7,043 nucleotides of DNA from Armatimonadota bacterium (GTDB taxonomy: Bacteria > Armatimonadota > UBA5829): the NCBI GenBank assembly GCA_023398345.1, contig JAEWSK010000144.1, forward strand, positions 1-7,043, written 5' to 3'. Positions 6,341-7,043 of this stretch are shown one piece after another; within the stretch, counting starts at the first letter, position 1; every line of letters begins with the position of its first letter. The notes under the pieces are model-generated. The model was given only the letters and a program-made list of their open reading frames with translations. It ran no database searches and was not told where the DNA came from. The position numbers and the translations under genes are program-made.

Positions 6341-6358
6341 GATCAAAAAACATACGCT

Positions 6359-6982
6359 TCACGGCAGATAGAAAGAAAGCACTGCCAGTTCTTGGACAAA
6401 GTCCACATTGCGAACGATCACATCCGGCGGCAAGCGCAGCACGGCCGGAGCGAAGTTGAGAATATTTTTAACTCCAGATTTTACGAGAAGCTCTGCTACT
6501 TGTTGAGCAGCTCCCGCAGGTACGGCAATTATTGCTAGCTTGGCAGCGATGGTTTTGTTATCGTCTATCAAATGGCTGGCGTCGCGTATTGTAAGATGCC
6601 AAAGTTGTCTGCCTATTTTATTGTAGTTGTTGTCAAAAGCGGCAACTATGCGGAAATTTTCCGCACGCAGCGACGGATATCCGACAAGCGCACTGCCGAG
6701 ATTGCCCGCTCCGACTAATAGCACCGGCTGGGTGTTTTCAAGTTTGAGAATATGCGCTATGCGCGCATGTAAGACGTTTATCTTATAGCCGATACCCGGT
6801 CTGCCGAATTCCCCAAAGTAAGAGAGATCTTTGCGGAACTGCGCCGCGTTAATGCCGGTGCGCTCCTCGACCTCGGCTGATGAAATAGTGTCAACGCACC
6901 TGCTCTTGAGTTCGCTGAGGATTGTGAAATAAGTTGCGAGCCTTTCCGGAGTCGGATTCGGCACCTTCGCGTTTATTGTCAT
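6359..6982 (-). CDS. rex: Redox-sensing transcriptional repressor Rex
   Basis: The 207-residue product has the full Rex layout and usual length. The N-terminal winged helix (about 8-80) contains PERLATYFTIL and the signature RKDLSYFGEFGRPGIGY (50-66). The Rossmann domain that binds NAD(H) has VGAGNLG (90-96), with an acidic Asp117 in AAFDNN as expected for NAD(H) over NADP(H). NFAP (176-179) and the C-terminal helix VDFVQELAVLSFYLP, which swaps between subunits, are also present. Rex represses fermentation and respiration genes when the NADH/NAD+ ratio is low and leaves DNA when NADH rises. The ATG at 6982 is chosen because AAAGGA lies seven bases upstream and the product starts as Rex proteins do; the ATG at 7021 would add 13 residues. 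A possible -10 box TATACT lies at 7028-7023, with the -35 beyond the window. No Rex operator is seen upstream. Confidence 0.95.
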   Translation of the reverse strand: MTINAKVPNPTPERLATYFTILSELKSRCVDTISSAEVEERTGINAAQFRKDLSYFGEFGRPGIGYKINVLHARIAHILKLENTQPVLLVGAGNLGSALVGYPSLRAENFRIVAAFDNNYNKIGRQLWHLTIRDASHLIDDNKTIAAKLAIIAVPAGAAQQVAELLVKSGVKNILNFAPAVLRLPPDVIVRNVDFVQELAVLSFYLP

Positions 6983-7043
6983 CCTACAGTCCTTTCCAAA
7001 GGCGGATACCGCTGTCAGCACGAGTATATCAGACGTATAAAGC

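Larger units (their letters stand above)
5903..6358. other. 456-base intergenic region without a convincing gene
   Basis: Both strands lack a believable coding frame; the open frames run through palindromes and have no protein character. It holds an imperfect hairpin (5946-5975), an AT-rich stretch with two T runs (7 T at 6045-6051 and 7 T at 6130-6135 plus flank), and the hairpin cluster at 6190-6340. No tRNA, SRP RNA or tmRNA signature is recognised. The part between 5990 and 6160 shows no clear structure. Confidence 0.6.

Noticed and set aside
6324..6358. Intrinsic terminator of rex
   Set aside because: In the rex transcript the T run (6345-6350) comes before the hairpin, not after it, so the order is wrong for an intrinsic terminator.
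6139..6459. 106-codon open frame on the plus strand
   Set aside because: It translates the hairpin cluster and the antisense of rex, giving low-complexity sequence without protein character.
6983..7043. Autoregulatory Rex operator upstream of rex
   Set aside because: No TTGTGA-N-TCACAA type palindrome is visible in the 61 bases available. It could lie beyond the window.

Overview
The window is bacterial DNA of moderate GC content, densely packed with genes on both strands. It holds no rRNA, tRNA, CRISPR array or transposase gene that I can see. Rex, a SpoU/TrmH RNA methyltransferase and a TlpA-like thioredoxin are ordinary chromosomal genes. The gingipain-type (C25) peptidase ending in OB-like repeats, and the beta-rich exported protein at the left edge, recall environmental lineages such as Armatimonadota. 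That placement is a weak guess from protein style, not a determination.

Layout, left to right. Bases 1-714 (+) are the 3' end of a probable exported beta-rich protein of unknown function. A GC-rich hairpin at 726-752 separates it from three minus-strand genes. In transcription order these are a TrmH-type methyltransferase (4579-3779), a C25 cysteine peptidase (3693-1354) and a TlpA/ResA-like membrane-anchored thioredoxin (1273-761). They are spaced 80-85 bases apart and could be one transcription unit. The peptidase start codon sits at the foot of a perfect 9-bp hairpin that carries the ribosome binding site in its loop and 3' arm.

The methyltransferase is divergent from a plus-strand gene (to 5569) for a three-helix membrane protein with an NlpC/P60-like outer domain. 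In that domain the usual nucleophile Cys is Ser. The start of the gene is unclear: a good ATG lies in the neighbouring frame just before a run of seven A. The divergent intergenic region contains a perfect 15-bp palindrome overlapping back-to-back candidate -35 boxes. A small cysteine-containing hypothetical protein (5636-5902) follows.

The 456 bases from 5903 to 6358 hold no convincing gene. They contain an imperfect hairpin and, at 6190-6340, a striking run of five hairpins, all with three-base loops. The right end is rex (6982-6359, minus), the NADH-responsive redox repressor.

Functionally, the peptidase, the thioredoxin and the NlpC/P60-like protein all act, or are predicted to act, outside the cytoplasm. 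The peptidase is rich in cysteines, so a neighbouring thiol-disulfide protein makes sense. I see no complete defence, mobile or biosynthetic system. The most unusual items are the hairpin cluster, the Cys-to-Ser change, the hairpin over the peptidase start, and the divergent palindrome.
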